Shown: one piece after another, positions 24,893-32,926 of the stretch
Layout: each line of letters opens with the position of its first letter
Position numbering within the stretch: position 1 is the stretch's first letter
Assembly (NCBI GenBank): GCA_045646145.1
Contig: JAZRKE010000010.1
Location: 23,742 to 87,741, forward strand
Direction: 5' to 3'
From: SIG565 sp045646145
Lineage (GTDB): Bacteria > Bacillota > Clostridia > Oscillospirales > Acutalibacteraceae
DNA length: 64,000 nt
Position numbers and translations under genes: made by a program
Notes under the pieces: model-generated
What the model was told of the DNA's origin: nothing
The model's database searches: none
The model's input: only the letters and a program-made list of their open reading frames with translations

Positions 24893-25777
24893 ATGACCAT
24901 ACGGCATCTTAAGATTTTTATATGCGTTTGTAAGCACAACAGTATGACAAAGGCTGCCGAAGAACTTTTTATTGCTCAGCCTGCCGTTAGTAATGCTATT
25001 GCCGAAATTGAGAAAAATTATAATGTGAAATTGTTCGAGCGTATAAATAAACGCCTGTTTTTAACCGATGAAGGCAAAAGCCTGCTTATAAAAGCACGAG
25101 AAGTTATTTCGGCTTTCGACGAATTTGAAGAGCAAGCACTTAATTCTTCAAAAAAGCCGCTTTTAAAAATAGGCTCGTCGCTCACTATAGGTAAGCAGAA
25201 GCTACCTTGCCTTTTGCGAAATCTTAAAGAAAGCTTTCCGGATATAGATTTCCAAATTTCCATTAACCAAACCTCAATAATAGAGAATAAAATTTTAAAT
25301 GGCATGCTTGACTTTGCCTTTATCCAAGGCAAGCCATCCAACCAAAATATAAAATCCCGCCTTGTTGACTGCAACACTTTAATCGCTGTATGCGGCAAAA
25401 AATATGGTATGCCCAACACCGTAACACTAAAAGAACTTTGCGAATACGACCTGCTGCTTCGTGAAGATGAAAGTGTATCTAGAGAGTTTTTAGACCATAT
25501 TTTTGCTCTTGAAAATATAATTGTAACTCCTGTTATGGAATCTATAAGTAACCAAGCGCTAATCTCAGCTGCCACGCAAAACTTGGGCGTTACTATTATG
25601 CCCGAAGCGTTACTCACCCGTCAGCTAAACAGCGATGAACTTCGCAAAATAACCGTTTCGGATTACGAGTTCACACGAAACTCCTACCTTATTCACCACA
25701 AAGACAAATCCTTCGGCGCTGTTAAAAAAGAAATTTTTGATTTTTGCTATAAAAACTATAAACATAAGCAAAATTAA
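24893..25777 (+). CDS. LysR-family transcriptional regulator
   Basis: A 294-residue LysR regulator. The N-terminal winged HTH (MTKAAEELFIAQPAVSNAIA, residues about 18-37) is followed by the substrate-binding domain (about 90-290) with the usual KIGSSLTIG first strand. The ligand cannot be read from the sequence. It is divergent from the Na/Pi cotransporter with 126 bases between them, the classic arrangement for a LysR regulator and its target, but no clear T-N11-A operator stood out. AGGGGAG precedes the ATG. A long perfect inverted repeat follows the stop. Confidence 0.92.
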   Translation: MTIRHLKIFICVCKHNSMTKAAEELFIAQPAVSNAIAEIEKNYNVKLFERINKRLFLTDEGKSLLIKAREVISAFDEFEEQALNSSKKPLLKIGSSLTIGKQKLPCLLRNLKESFPDIDFQISINQTSIIENKILNGMLDFAFIQGKPSNQNIKSRLVDCNTLIAVCGKKYGMPNTVTLKELCEYDLLLREDESVSREFLDHIFALENIIVTPVMESISNQALISAATQNLGVTIMPEALLTRQLNSDELRKITVSDYEFTRNSYLIHHKDKSFGAVKKEIFDFCYKNYKHKQN

Positions 25778-25784
25778 AAGGAGG

Positions 25785-25827
25785 ATAACTTAAGGCATGC
25801 TCCTTTGCGGAGTGTGCCTTAAGTTAT
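25785..25827 (+). repeat. Long perfect inverted repeat after the LysR gene
   Basis: ATAACTTAAGGCA (25785-25797) pairs with TGCCTTAAGTTAT (25815-25827), with GCTCC/GGAG(T) continuing the stem inward. No T run follows, so it may be a weak terminator, an RNA stabiliser or a palindromic insertion scar. Confidence 0.65.
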
Positions 25828-25847
25828 ATTGTCTGTGACAAAAGAAA

Positions 25848-25880
25848 TTGGGAGACACTTCGTAAGGAAGTATCTCCCAA
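25848..25880 (-). terminator. Terminator of thrS (repeat copy B)
   Basis: TTGGGAGACACTTC pairs with GAAGTATCTCCCAA across GTAAG; on the minus strand the stem is followed by TTTCTTTT. It is a near copy of the hairpin at 23039-23072. Confidence 0.75.
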
Positions 25881-25897
25881 AGGGTCGCTTTTATTTT

Positions 25898-27670
25898 TTA
25901 GATATTTGTTACTCTGTCCTTAATTTCGGTTTGAAGCATTGCTACGAGCTCGGGAACGGTCATAGAAACAGTTTCGTCGGTGTCGCGGTTGCGGACAGAT
26001 ACTATACCGTTTTCAATTTCCTTGGCGCCTATAATAATCATATAGGGCACTCTAACCTCCTGACGAGCCTCACGAATCTTATAACCAATCTTCTCGTTGC
26101 GGTCATCAAGCTCAACTCTGACACCTGCCGCTTTGAGTTCCTCATAAACGCTGTTTGCAAATGCGTGGTCGGTACCGGGCAGGGTCATAACACGTGCCTG
26201 AACGGGAGCGAGCCAGGTCGGGAACTTACCTGCAAAATGCTCGGTAAGAATTCCGATAAAGCGCTCGATTGAGCCGAAGCATACACGGTGAATCATAATC
26301 GGCTGCTGTTTCTGACCGTTTTCATCGGTATACTCAAGGCCGAAGTTAATGGGCATCTGGAAGTCGAGCTGAATAGTACCACACTGCCAGGTTCTTCCAA
26401 GGCTGTCTTCCAAATGAAAGTCAATCTTCGGTCCGTAGAATGCGCCGTCACCCTCATTAATAATATAAGGAAGACCTAATTTTTCAAGCGCACTGCGAAG
26501 TCCCTCGGTTGCTGCCTCCCAGTCGGCATCACTACCCATACTATCTTCAGGTCTGGTGGAAAGTTCAACAAAATACTTAAAGCCAAATTTTGAATAAACT
26601 TCGTTAATAAGATTTACAACGCCTACAATTTCATCTGTAATCTGGTCTCTTCTCATAAAGATATGAGCATCGTCCTGAGTAAAGCAACGAACTCTGAAAA
26701 GACCATGCAATGCACCCTTTAACTCGTGGCGGTGAACGGTACCGAGCTCTCCTGCACGAATGGGTAACTCTCTGTAAGAGTGGGGCTCACTCGCATAAAC
26801 CATAACGCCACCCGGGCAGTTCATCGGCTTAATGCAGTAGGTATCGTCGTCTATCTGTGTAGAATACATATTATCTTTGTAGTGGTCCCAATGTCCGCTT
26901 GTTTCCCAAAGCTTGCGGTTCATAATCATAGGTGTTGAAATTTCAACATAGTCAGCTCTGCGGTGGATTTCACGCCAGTAATTAACAAGCTCATTCTTAA
27001 GAACCATTCCACGAGGCAGGAAGAACGGGAAACCGGGGCCCTCATCTGAAAGCATAAAGAGCTTCATTTCTTTGCCTATCTTGCGGTGGTCACGGCGCTC
27101 AGCCTCTTCTAAAAGCTTCAAATAATCGTCAAGCTCGGCTTGAGTGCGGAAAGCGATACCGTTAATTCTCGTGAGCATCTTATTGTCCTTATCGTTTTTC
27201 CAATAAGCGCCCGACTGCTGTGTAATCTTAAATGCCTTTAAAGCCTTGGTGTAGCAGATATGAGGACCGGTACACATATCAACGTAGTCGCCCTGAGTAA
27301 AGAAGCTTATCTCAGCATCAGGGTCTAAGTCTCCGATATGCTCAACCTTGTATTTAGCGCCTCTCTCTTCCATAAACTTAATGGCTTCTGCACGGGGTAG
27401 AATACTCGGCTTAATCGGAATATTCTCCTTAACTATCTTGCGCATTTCATTCTCGATTTTTACTAAATCCTCATCGGTAAGCTTGCGCTCTCCCAAATCA
27501 ACGTCATAATAAAAGCCCTTTTCGGTAGCAGGACCGTAGCCGAAATCGGCTTCGGGATAAAGGCGCTTGATAGCCTGAGCCATAATGTGCGCGGCAGAAT
27601 GGCGAAGTACCTCGAGTTCTAACTCCTCGGGGCACTCACATACAGTACCGTCCTTGTAAATAATTTTCAT
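25898..27670 (-). CDS. thrS: Threonyl-tRNA synthetase lacking the TGS domain
   Basis: Class II ThrRS of 590 residues. The editing domain starts almost at once (EVLRHSAAHIMAQAIKRLYP, near residue 24) and includes GDYVDMCTGPHI; the catalytic core has MNCPGGVMVY, RCFTQDDAHIF and HRVCFGSIERF (motif 3 region), and the anticodon-binding domain ends the protein. Standard bacterial ThrRS are about 640 residues with an N-terminal TGS domain of about 60; here only about 22 residues precede the editing domain. The start is preceded by GGAGGAAGATT, so the short form is probably real rather than miscalled. A Thr T-box leader controls it. Confidence 0.95.
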   Translation of the reverse strand: MKIIYKDGTVCECPEELELEVLRHSAAHIMAQAIKRLYPEADFGYGPATEKGFYYDVDLGERKLTDEDLVKIENEMRKIVKENIPIKPSILPRAEAIKFMEERGAKYKVEHIGDLDPDAEISFFTQGDYVDMCTGPHICYTKALKAFKITQQSGAYWKNDKDNKMLTRINGIAFRTQAELDDYLKLLEEAERRDHRKIGKEMKLFMLSDEGPGFPFFLPRGMVLKNELVNYWREIHRRADYVEISTPMIMNRKLWETSGHWDHYKDNMYSTQIDDDTYCIKPMNCPGGVMVYASEPHSYRELPIRAGELGTVHRHELKGALHGLFRVRCFTQDDAHIFMRRDQITDEIVGVVNLINEVYSKFGFKYFVELSTRPEDSMGSDADWEAATEGLRSALEKLGLPYIINEGDGAFYGPKIDFHLEDSLGRTWQCGTIQLDFQMPINFGLEYTDENGQKQQPIMIHRVCFGSIERFIGILTEHFAGKFPTWLAPVQARVMTLPGTDHAFANSVYEELKAAGVRVELDDRNEKIGYKIREARQEVRVPYMIIIGAKEIENGIVSVRNRDTDETVSMTVPELVAMLQTEIKDRVTNI

Positions 27671-27684
27671 AATCTTCCTCCAAA

Positions 27685-27914
27685 TAAAAAACGTCCCTTG
27701 TTAAAACAAGGGACGAAATAATTTCCGTGGTTCCACCCAAATTATACATTATATATAATAATGTATCACTTTTGTACCTTTAACGCAGGTTTTACGTTTC
27801 GGTTCACCGAACACTCAGGGGTGGTATTCATTTTATCCAACTTTAGCGACTCACACCAAATGCCGCACTCTCTGAAAAGCAAAATAAAACTACTCTTCCC
27901 ATCAACGCTTTTAC
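27685..27914 (-). promoter_or_regulatory. T-box leader (threonine) upstream of thrS
   Basis: On the minus strand the leader contains the specifier region GAATACCACCCCTGA with codon ACC (Thr; 27825-27823), the antiterminator T-box GGGTGGAACCACGG (about 27738-27725) and a terminator CGTCCCTTGTT/AACAAGGGACG (27715-27692) with a T run. Uncharged tRNA-Thr would pair with both sites and allow thrS transcription. Confidence 0.93.
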
Positions 27915-27920
27915 AATATA

Positions 27921-27948
27921 ATTATAGCATTAGGTTGCGAAAAGTCAA
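27921..27948 (-). promoter_or_regulatory. Promoter of the thrS T-box transcript
   Basis: On the minus strand TTGACT (27948-27943) and TATAAT (27926-27921) have a 16-base spacer. It lies right beside the end of the XRE gene. Confidence 0.75.
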
Positions 27949-27954
27949 TAGTTT

Positions 27955-28173
27955 TTATTTCTTTCTTGGATACGGCTTTTCTTCATCGGTAAGCCCTGCT
28001 AAATAGTCCATACTTGTCCCCAAGGCTACCGCTACCTTGCGGCATTGTTCAAAGGTTAAATATCTTTTTCCACTCTCGATTTTTGAATAATCGCTTTGGT
28101 CAATACCTGTGAGTATTTGCATCTTAATTTGAGTATATCCTTTTTTCTTTCTAAGCTCTCTTAATCTGCTCAT
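27955..28173 (-). CDS. XRE-family helix-turn-helix regulator
   Basis: A 72-residue Cro/CI-type regulator: RLRELRKKKGYTQIKMQILT begins the HTH, and DQSDYSKIESGKRYLTFEQC is the recognition region. No ligand or dimerisation extension. It diverges from the small zinc-motif gene at 28262, and the inverted repeat at 28206-28222 in between is a good candidate operator. Its 3' end abuts the thrS promoter. Confidence 0.88.
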   Translation of the reverse strand: MSRLRELRKKKGYTQIKMQILTGIDQSDYSKIESGKRYLTFEQCRKVAVALGTSMDYLAGLTDEEKPYPRKK

Positions 28174-28205
28174 AATTCATCACCCAAGATTATTATGGCA
28201 AATTG

Positions 28206-28239
28206 CCCTATTGAAATTAGGGTTAAATTGACCTATAAT
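28206..28239 (+). promoter_or_regulatory. Promoter with overlapping palindromic operator candidate
   Basis: TTGAAA (28211-28216) and TATAAT (28234-28239) are 17 bases apart. The inverted repeat CCCTA...TAGGG (28206-28222) covers the -35 box, where binding of the divergent XRE protein would block transcription. Confidence 0.55.
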
Positions 28240-28261
28240 TAGTTTGATGGGAGGTGAAACT

Positions 28262-28489
28262 ATGGCGAAATTCTGCAAAGAGTGCTATAAAAAGATTTTT
28301 GGAAATATAAAAGAAAATGAAAGAATCGCTCTTTCATTTGATAAAGACCTTTGTGAAAGGTGTGGAGAATATAAAAGAACGGTGTTAGGTATTGTTCACG
28401 AATCCTTTATTGCAGAAATTATTATCTTCCCTTTCAAATTATTATATAAACTAATTAAATTAATAATAAGGATTTTTTCAAAGAAATAA
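28262..28489 (+). CDS. Small protein with paired CxxC motifs and hydrophobic tail
   Basis: A 75-residue protein. CKEC near residue 5 and CERC near residue 34 could bind zinc; the C-terminal half (IIIFPFKLLYKLIKLIIRIF) is hydrophobic and basic, like an amphipathic membrane-binding helix. No family is recognised. The start at 28262 is set by GGGAGGTG seven bases upstream. It is divergent from an XRE gene, an arrangement reminiscent of small regulated modules, but nothing shows toxin activity. Confidence 0.6.
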   Translation: MAKFCKECYKKIFGNIKENERIALSFDKDLCERCGEYKRTVLGIVHESFIAEIIIFPFKLLYKLIKLIIRIFSKK

Positions 28490-28524
28490 ACCCTGTTCCC
28501 ATTTCCCTCAAATCCTTTCCCTGA

Positions 28525-28563
28525 ATAAAAAAATCCCGGTGCCGGAGCCTCGGGATTTTTTTA
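28525..28563. terminator. Bidirectional terminator between the small gene and nifJ
   Basis: AATCCCG pairs with CGGGATT across a 12-base loop, with A runs on the left and T runs on the right, serving both convergent genes. Confidence 0.8.
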
Positions 28564-28568
28564 TTTAG

Positions 28569-31500
28569 TTATTCCTTGCCGTAAAGCTCAGCTAATTTCT
28601 CAAGATGTGCTCTTGCATTCTTGGATTCAGCCGCAGCCTTATCAAAGAGCTGTTCAGCACGCTCGGGGAATGAACGTGTAAGGGAAGCGTAACGAGCCTC
28701 ACCTAAGATGAACTCCTTATAGTCTGCAACTGCAGGCTTGCAGTCGATAGACATCGGGTTTTTACCCTCTGCTTTAAGAGCCGGGTTGAAGCGGAAGATG
28801 TTCCAGTAACCACAGTCAACAGCCTTCTTCATTTCAGACTGGCAGTTAACCATACCGCCCTTGATAGAGTGCATCTCACAAGGTGAATAGCAGATTACGA
28901 GTGACGGACCCGGATAAGCCTCAGCCTCTTTAATAGCCTTTAAGGTCTGGTTCTGGTCAGCACCCATAGCAACCTGTGCTACGTATACGTAACCGTAGGA
29001 CATAGCGATTTCAGCGAGAGACTTCTTAGCGATAGCCTTACCTGCTGCTGCGAACTGAGCAACCTGACCAATCTGTGAAGCCTTTGAAGCCTGACCGCCC
29101 GTGTTAGAGTAAACCTCGGTATCAAATACCATTACGTTTACATCGTTACCGCTGGCAAGTACATGGTCAAGGCCGCCGAAGCCGATATCGTAAGCCCAAC
29201 CGTCGCCACCGAAGATCCAAACCGACTTCTTGGAGAGGTATTCCTTCTTCTCGAGTACTGCGGGTGCTACAGGACAACCTGCATCTGCAGCCTTTTCGAG
29301 TTCGGCTACGAGAGCCTTTGTAGCGGCGGTATTCTTGTCGCCGTCATTAGCGGTTGCAAGGTACTCGTCAGCTGCAGCCTTGAATTCAGCCGATGCTTTA
29401 TCGGAAGCAGCCATTTCTTTTACCTGAGCGATAAGCTGGTCACGAAGAGCCTTCTGACCGAGGTACATACCGAGACCGTGCTCAGCATTATCTTCAAACA
29501 GTGAGTTAGCCCAAGCGGGACCATGACCCTCAGCGTTTACAGTGTAGGGTGATGTTGCAGCAGGGCCGCCCCAGATAGACGAACAACCTGTAGCGTTAGA
29601 GATATACATTCTGTCGCCGAATAACTGAGTAACAAGACGAGCATAAGCGGTTTCAGCACAGCCTGCGCAGGAGCCTGAGAACTCAAGAAGCGGCTTCTTG
29701 TACTGAGAAGAGATAAGGTTAGCGTTTGTAGCAACCTCAGCCTTTTCGGTAACAGCGCTTACGCAGTAATCAAATGCTGCCTGCTGAGCATCCTGAGATT
29801 CACGGGATACCATCTTAAGACTCTTTGTCGGGCAAACGCCAATACATACGCCACAGCCCATACAGTCCATAGGAGATACTGCAAGTGTATACTTGTAATC
29901 AGTTTTAATAATCGGCTTCTCAGCAACCTTTAATGATTCGGGAGCATTAGCTACCTCCTCAGCTGTGAGAGCGAACGGACGAATTGTAGCGTGGGGGCAA
30001 ACAAATGCGCACTTGTTACACTTAGCGCAAGTGTCAGCATTCCACTCGGGAACGAGAACTGCAACGGCACGCTTTTCATAGGCAGATGCGCCCTGTTCAA
30101 ATGTACCGTCAGCGTGGTCGATAAATGCAGATACGGGCAGTGAATCACCATCCATAAGTGCAACAGGCTTCATAATGCCGTCAACCATCTTAACAAGCTT
30201 TGCAGGACCGTCTTCCTTCATAGCCTTTTCGTTATCAACTGCATTTGCCCAGTCAGCCGGAACATCAATCTTAGTGAAAGCAGTAGCACCGGCATCGATA
30301 GCCTTGTGGTTCATATCAACAATGTCCTGACCTTTCTTGAGGTAAGACTTTGTTGCGGCTTCCTTCATATACTGAATAGCCTCAGCCTCAGGCATAACCT
30401 TTGCAAGTGCAAAGAATGCAGACTGTAAAATTGTGTTGGTACGCTTGCCCATACCTATCTGAGCAGCTAAATCGATAGCATTAACGGTATAGAGCTGAAT
30501 GTTGTTCTTAGCGATATACTGCTTAGCTTCAGCCGGCATATGAGCGTTTAATTCTTCAGCAGACCACTGGCAGTTAATTAAGAATACACCGCCGGGCTTA
30601 ACATCGTTAACCATCTTATATCCCTTGATTACATAGGACGGGTTATGGCAGGCAACGAAGTCAGCCTTATTAATGTAGTACGGGCTCTTAATGGGCTTAT
30701 CGCCGAAACGCAGGTGAGATACGGTGATGCCGCCTGTCTTCTTAGAGTCATACTGGAAGTATGCCTGAACATATTTGTCGGTATGGTCGCCGATAATCTT
30801 AATGGAGTTTTTATTTGCGCCAACTGTACCGTCGCCGCCGAGACCCCAGAACTTACATTCGATGGTGCCTTCTGCTGCGGTGTTGGGAGCGGGCTTCTCT
30901 TCGAGAGAAAGATTTGTAACATCGTCTACGATGCCCATTGTGAACTGAGCCTTCGGAGCGTCCTTAGCGAGTTCTTCGTATACTGCGAAGATAGAGCTCG
31001 GAGGAGTATCCTTAGAGCCGAGACCGTAACGACCGCCGATAACGGTGTCAATCTTTCTGCCTTGACTCGCCAAAGCAGCAACTACATCTAAGTAAAGCGG
31101 CTCGCCGAGAGCACCGGGCTCCTTAGTACGGTCGAGGACAGCAATTTTCTTAACTGTTTCAGGAATAGCGGCTACGAAATGCTTAGCAGAGAACGGACGG
31201 TAAAGGCGAACCTTTAATAAACCTACCTTCTCGCCTGCAGCTACCATATAATCAATAACCTCTTCTGCAACGTCGCAAACAGAACCCATTGCTATAATAA
31301 TTCTCTCAGCATCGGGTGCACCGTAGTAGTTGAAGAGCTTATAATCGGTACCGATTTTAGCATTAACCTTGTCCATATACTCTTCAACAATAGCGGGAAC
31401 TGCATCATAATACTTGTTGCAGGCCTCTCTGTGCTGGAAGAAGATATCGCCGTTCTCGTGTGAACCGCGCATTACAGGATGCTCGGGGTTGAGGGCACGC

Positions 31501-32114
31501 TTGCGGAATGCAGCCACAGCGTCCATATCGCACATCTCTTTAAGGTCATCAAAATCCCAAACCTGAATTTTCTGGATTTCGTGAGAGGTGCGGAAACCGT
31601 CAAAAAAGTTTAAGAAGGGAACACGGCTCTTGATAGATGCTAAGTGAGCAACTGCGCCGAGGTCCATAACCTCCTGAGTATTAGTTTCTGCGAGCATTGC
31701 AAAACCTGTCTGACGACAAGCATAAACGTCAGAATGGTCGCCGAAAATGTTAAGAGCGTGCGAAGCTACGCAACGAGCGGATACATGGAACACGCAGGGC
31801 AGTAACTCACCGGCGATTTTGTACATATTCGGAATCATAAGTAAAAGGCCCTGAGAAGCGGTATAGGTGGTGGTAAGTGCACCGGCTGCTAGTGAGCCGT
31901 GTACAGTACCCGAAGCACCAGCCTCAGACTGCATTTCTACTACATTAACTGTTGTGCCGAAAATATTTTTGAGTCCCTGTGCAGACCACTGGTCTACATA
32001 GTCGGCCATCGGGCTTGACGGAGTAATAGGATAAATACCGGCTACTTCTGTGAACGCATAGGACACATGAGCTGCGGCATTATTACCGTCCATGGTTTTA
32101 AACTTTCTTGCCAT
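28569..32114 (-). CDS. nifJ: Pyruvate:ferredoxin (flavodoxin) oxidoreductase
   Basis: Single-chain PFOR, 1181 residues, converting pyruvate + CoA to acetyl-CoA, CO2 and reduced ferredoxin, the key step of clostridial fermentation. Domains in order: pyrimidine-binding domain from residue 1 (GIYPITPSSPMADYVDQWSA), the gamma domain around 415-600, a 2[4Fe-4S] insert with CNKCAFVCPH and CMGCGVCIGVCP (about 675-745), and the TPP domain with GGDGWAYDIGFGGLDHV. The start at 32114 has AAGGAGG ten bases upstream; a 15-codon extension is rejected. It is monocistronic. A TetR gene follows upstream on the same strand. Confidence 0.97.
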   Translation of the reverse strand: MARKFKTMDGNNAAAHVSYAFTEVAGIYPITPSSPMADYVDQWSAQGLKNIFGTTVNVVEMQSEAGASGTVHGSLAAGALTTTYTASQGLLLMIPNMYKIAGELLPCVFHVSARCVASHALNIFGDHSDVYACRQTGFAMLAETNTQEVMDLGAVAHLASIKSRVPFLNFFDGFRTSHEIQKIQVWDFDDLKEMCDMDAVAAFRKRALNPEHPVMRGSHENGDIFFQHREACNKYYDAVPAIVEEYMDKVNAKIGTDYKLFNYYGAPDAERIIIAMGSVCDVAEEVIDYMVAAGEKVGLLKVRLYRPFSAKHFVAAIPETVKKIAVLDRTKEPGALGEPLYLDVVAALASQGRKIDTVIGGRYGLGSKDTPPSSIFAVYEELAKDAPKAQFTMGIVDDVTNLSLEEKPAPNTAAEGTIECKFWGLGGDGTVGANKNSIKIIGDHTDKYVQAYFQYDSKKTGGITVSHLRFGDKPIKSPYYINKADFVACHNPSYVIKGYKMVNDVKPGGVFLINCQWSAEELNAHMPAEAKQYIAKNNIQLYTVNAIDLAAQIGMGKRTNTILQSAFFALAKVMPEAEAIQYMKEAATKSYLKKGQDIVDMNHKAIDAGATAFTKIDVPADWANAVDNEKAMKEDGPAKLVKMVDGIMKPVALMDGDSLPVSAFIDHADGTFEQGASAYEKRAVAVLVPEWNADTCAKCNKCAFVCPHATIRPFALTAEEVANAPESLKVAEKPIIKTDYKYTLAVSPMDCMGCGVCIGVCPTKSLKMVSRESQDAQQAAFDYCVSAVTEKAEVATNANLISSQYKKPLLEFSGSCAGCAETAYARLVTQLFGDRMYISNATGCSSIWGGPAATSPYTVNAEGHGPAWANSLFEDNAEHGLGMYLGQKALRDQLIAQVKEMAASDKASAEFKAAADEYLATANDGDKNTAATKALVAELEKAADAGCPVAPAVLEKKEYLSKKSVWIFGGDGWAYDIGFGGLDHVLASGNDVNVMVFDTEVYSNTGGQASKASQIGQVAQFAAAGKAIAKKSLAEIAMSYGYVYVAQVAMGADQNQTLKAIKEAEAYPGPSLVICYSPCEMHSIKGGMVNCQSEMKKAVDCGYWNIFRFNPALKAEGKNPMSIDCKPAVADYKEFILGEARYASLTRSFPERAEQLFDKAAAESKNARAHLEKLAELYGKE

Positions 32115-32138
32115 TTGGGAATTCCTCCTTAAATTAAT

Positions 32139-32154
32139 TGGAAAATGCTTTCCA
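32139..32154 (-). promoter_or_regulatory. Palindrome in the nifJ 5' untranslated region
   Basis: TGGAAA atgc TTTCCA is a perfect inverted repeat between the promoter and the start codon; it could be an operator or a short hairpin. Confidence 0.4.
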
Positions 32155-32164
32155 TACATAATAT

Positions 32165-32193
32165 ATAATACTACTTTTTTGCCGATAAGTAAA
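32165..32193 (-). promoter_or_regulatory. Promoter of nifJ
   Basis: On the minus strand TTTACT (32193-32188) and TATTAT (32170-32165) have a 17-base spacer. Confidence 0.5.
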
Positions 32194-32213
32194 TAGCAAA
32201 ATTATTATTTTTA

Positions 32214-32771
32214 CTAAAATTTGCAACAATTTGTTAAATTTTTACCAATTACGCAGTTAAGATATCCCGATATTTGCTCAGGTGTTTCGCGAAAATCCTT
32301 GTCGGCCCACCAAAGCACCGTCTGGGTAAAGACCGCACAGATGTAATTCACGAGAAAATCCTCCGGTATTCCGAGCTCGCTTATTACCTGTGAATCGGTT
32401 ATATCTAAAATCATACCCTTAAGGCTCTGCTTGAAAAAACTTAAAAATAGCTCACTGTTTTTACCCGAAAACAGCCTTAAAATATTATCATCATTATTTT
32501 TAATGTGCCTTAGCAAATGAAGATAAAAGGAACAATCCATATCGCACTTGTAGTGGGTATCTGCCCTGCCTAAAATATGACCGAAAAGCTCCTCGCACAT
32601 CTCCTTTAAAAGATAATCCTTGGTTTCAAAGTGGGCATAAAAGGTCGCTCTGCCAACGTCAGCGGCATCAATTATTTCCTGAACGGTTACCTGTGAAAAA
32701 TCTTTTTTACCGAGCAGCTCGGTAAATGCCGAATAAATTGCCGCTTTTGTTTTTCTCTGCCGTCTGTCCAT
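32214..32771 (-). CDS. TetR-family transcriptional regulator
   Basis: A 185-residue TetR/AcrR-type regulator. The HTH is TVQEIIDAADVGRATFYAHF (residues about 29-48); the C-terminal part is the TetR_C ligand domain type found in clostridial regulators (FYLHLLRHIKNNDDNILRLF). The start at 32771 has GGGAGGGAG directly upstream; 12 extra codons further out are rejected. It diverges from the CDF transporter gene and probably represses it or itself through the inverted repeat at 32783-32804. It ends 50 bases from the nifJ promoter. Confidence 0.9.
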   Translation of the reverse strand: MDRRQRKTKAAIYSAFTELLGKKDFSQVTVQEIIDAADVGRATFYAHFETKDYLLKEMCEELFGHILGRADTHYKCDMDCSFYLHLLRHIKNNDDNILRLFSGKNSELFLSFFKQSLKGMILDITDSQVISELGIPEDFLVNYICAVFTQTVLWWADKDFRETPEQISGYLNCVIGKNLTNCCKF

Positions 32772-32782
32772 ACTCCCTCCCC

Positions 32783-32804
32783 GAACAAAAAAGAGATTTT
32801 GTTC
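32783..32804. promoter_or_regulatory. Inverted repeat, candidate TetR operator
   Basis: GAACAAAA and TTTTGTTC, a perfect 8-base inverted repeat with a 6-base centre, lie just upstream of the TetR start codon in the divergent region. Confidence 0.5.
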
Positions 32805-32926
32805 CATAAATAATATTTACAGAATTTTGTTTGTTGTTATATTAGTTTCGCCCGAATATAATAAACAATATGTTCAGTAACGAATGTATTATACAATAAA
32901 ATTTACGGTTTTGCAAGGAGACTCTT

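Noticed and set aside
25898..27670. thrS as a 5'-truncated pseudogene
   Set aside because: It has a good start and ribosome-binding site, intact catalytic motifs and a complete T-box leader.
29163..31091. Plus-strand frames opposite nifJ
   Set aside because: Antisense to a full-length PFOR with all motifs intact.
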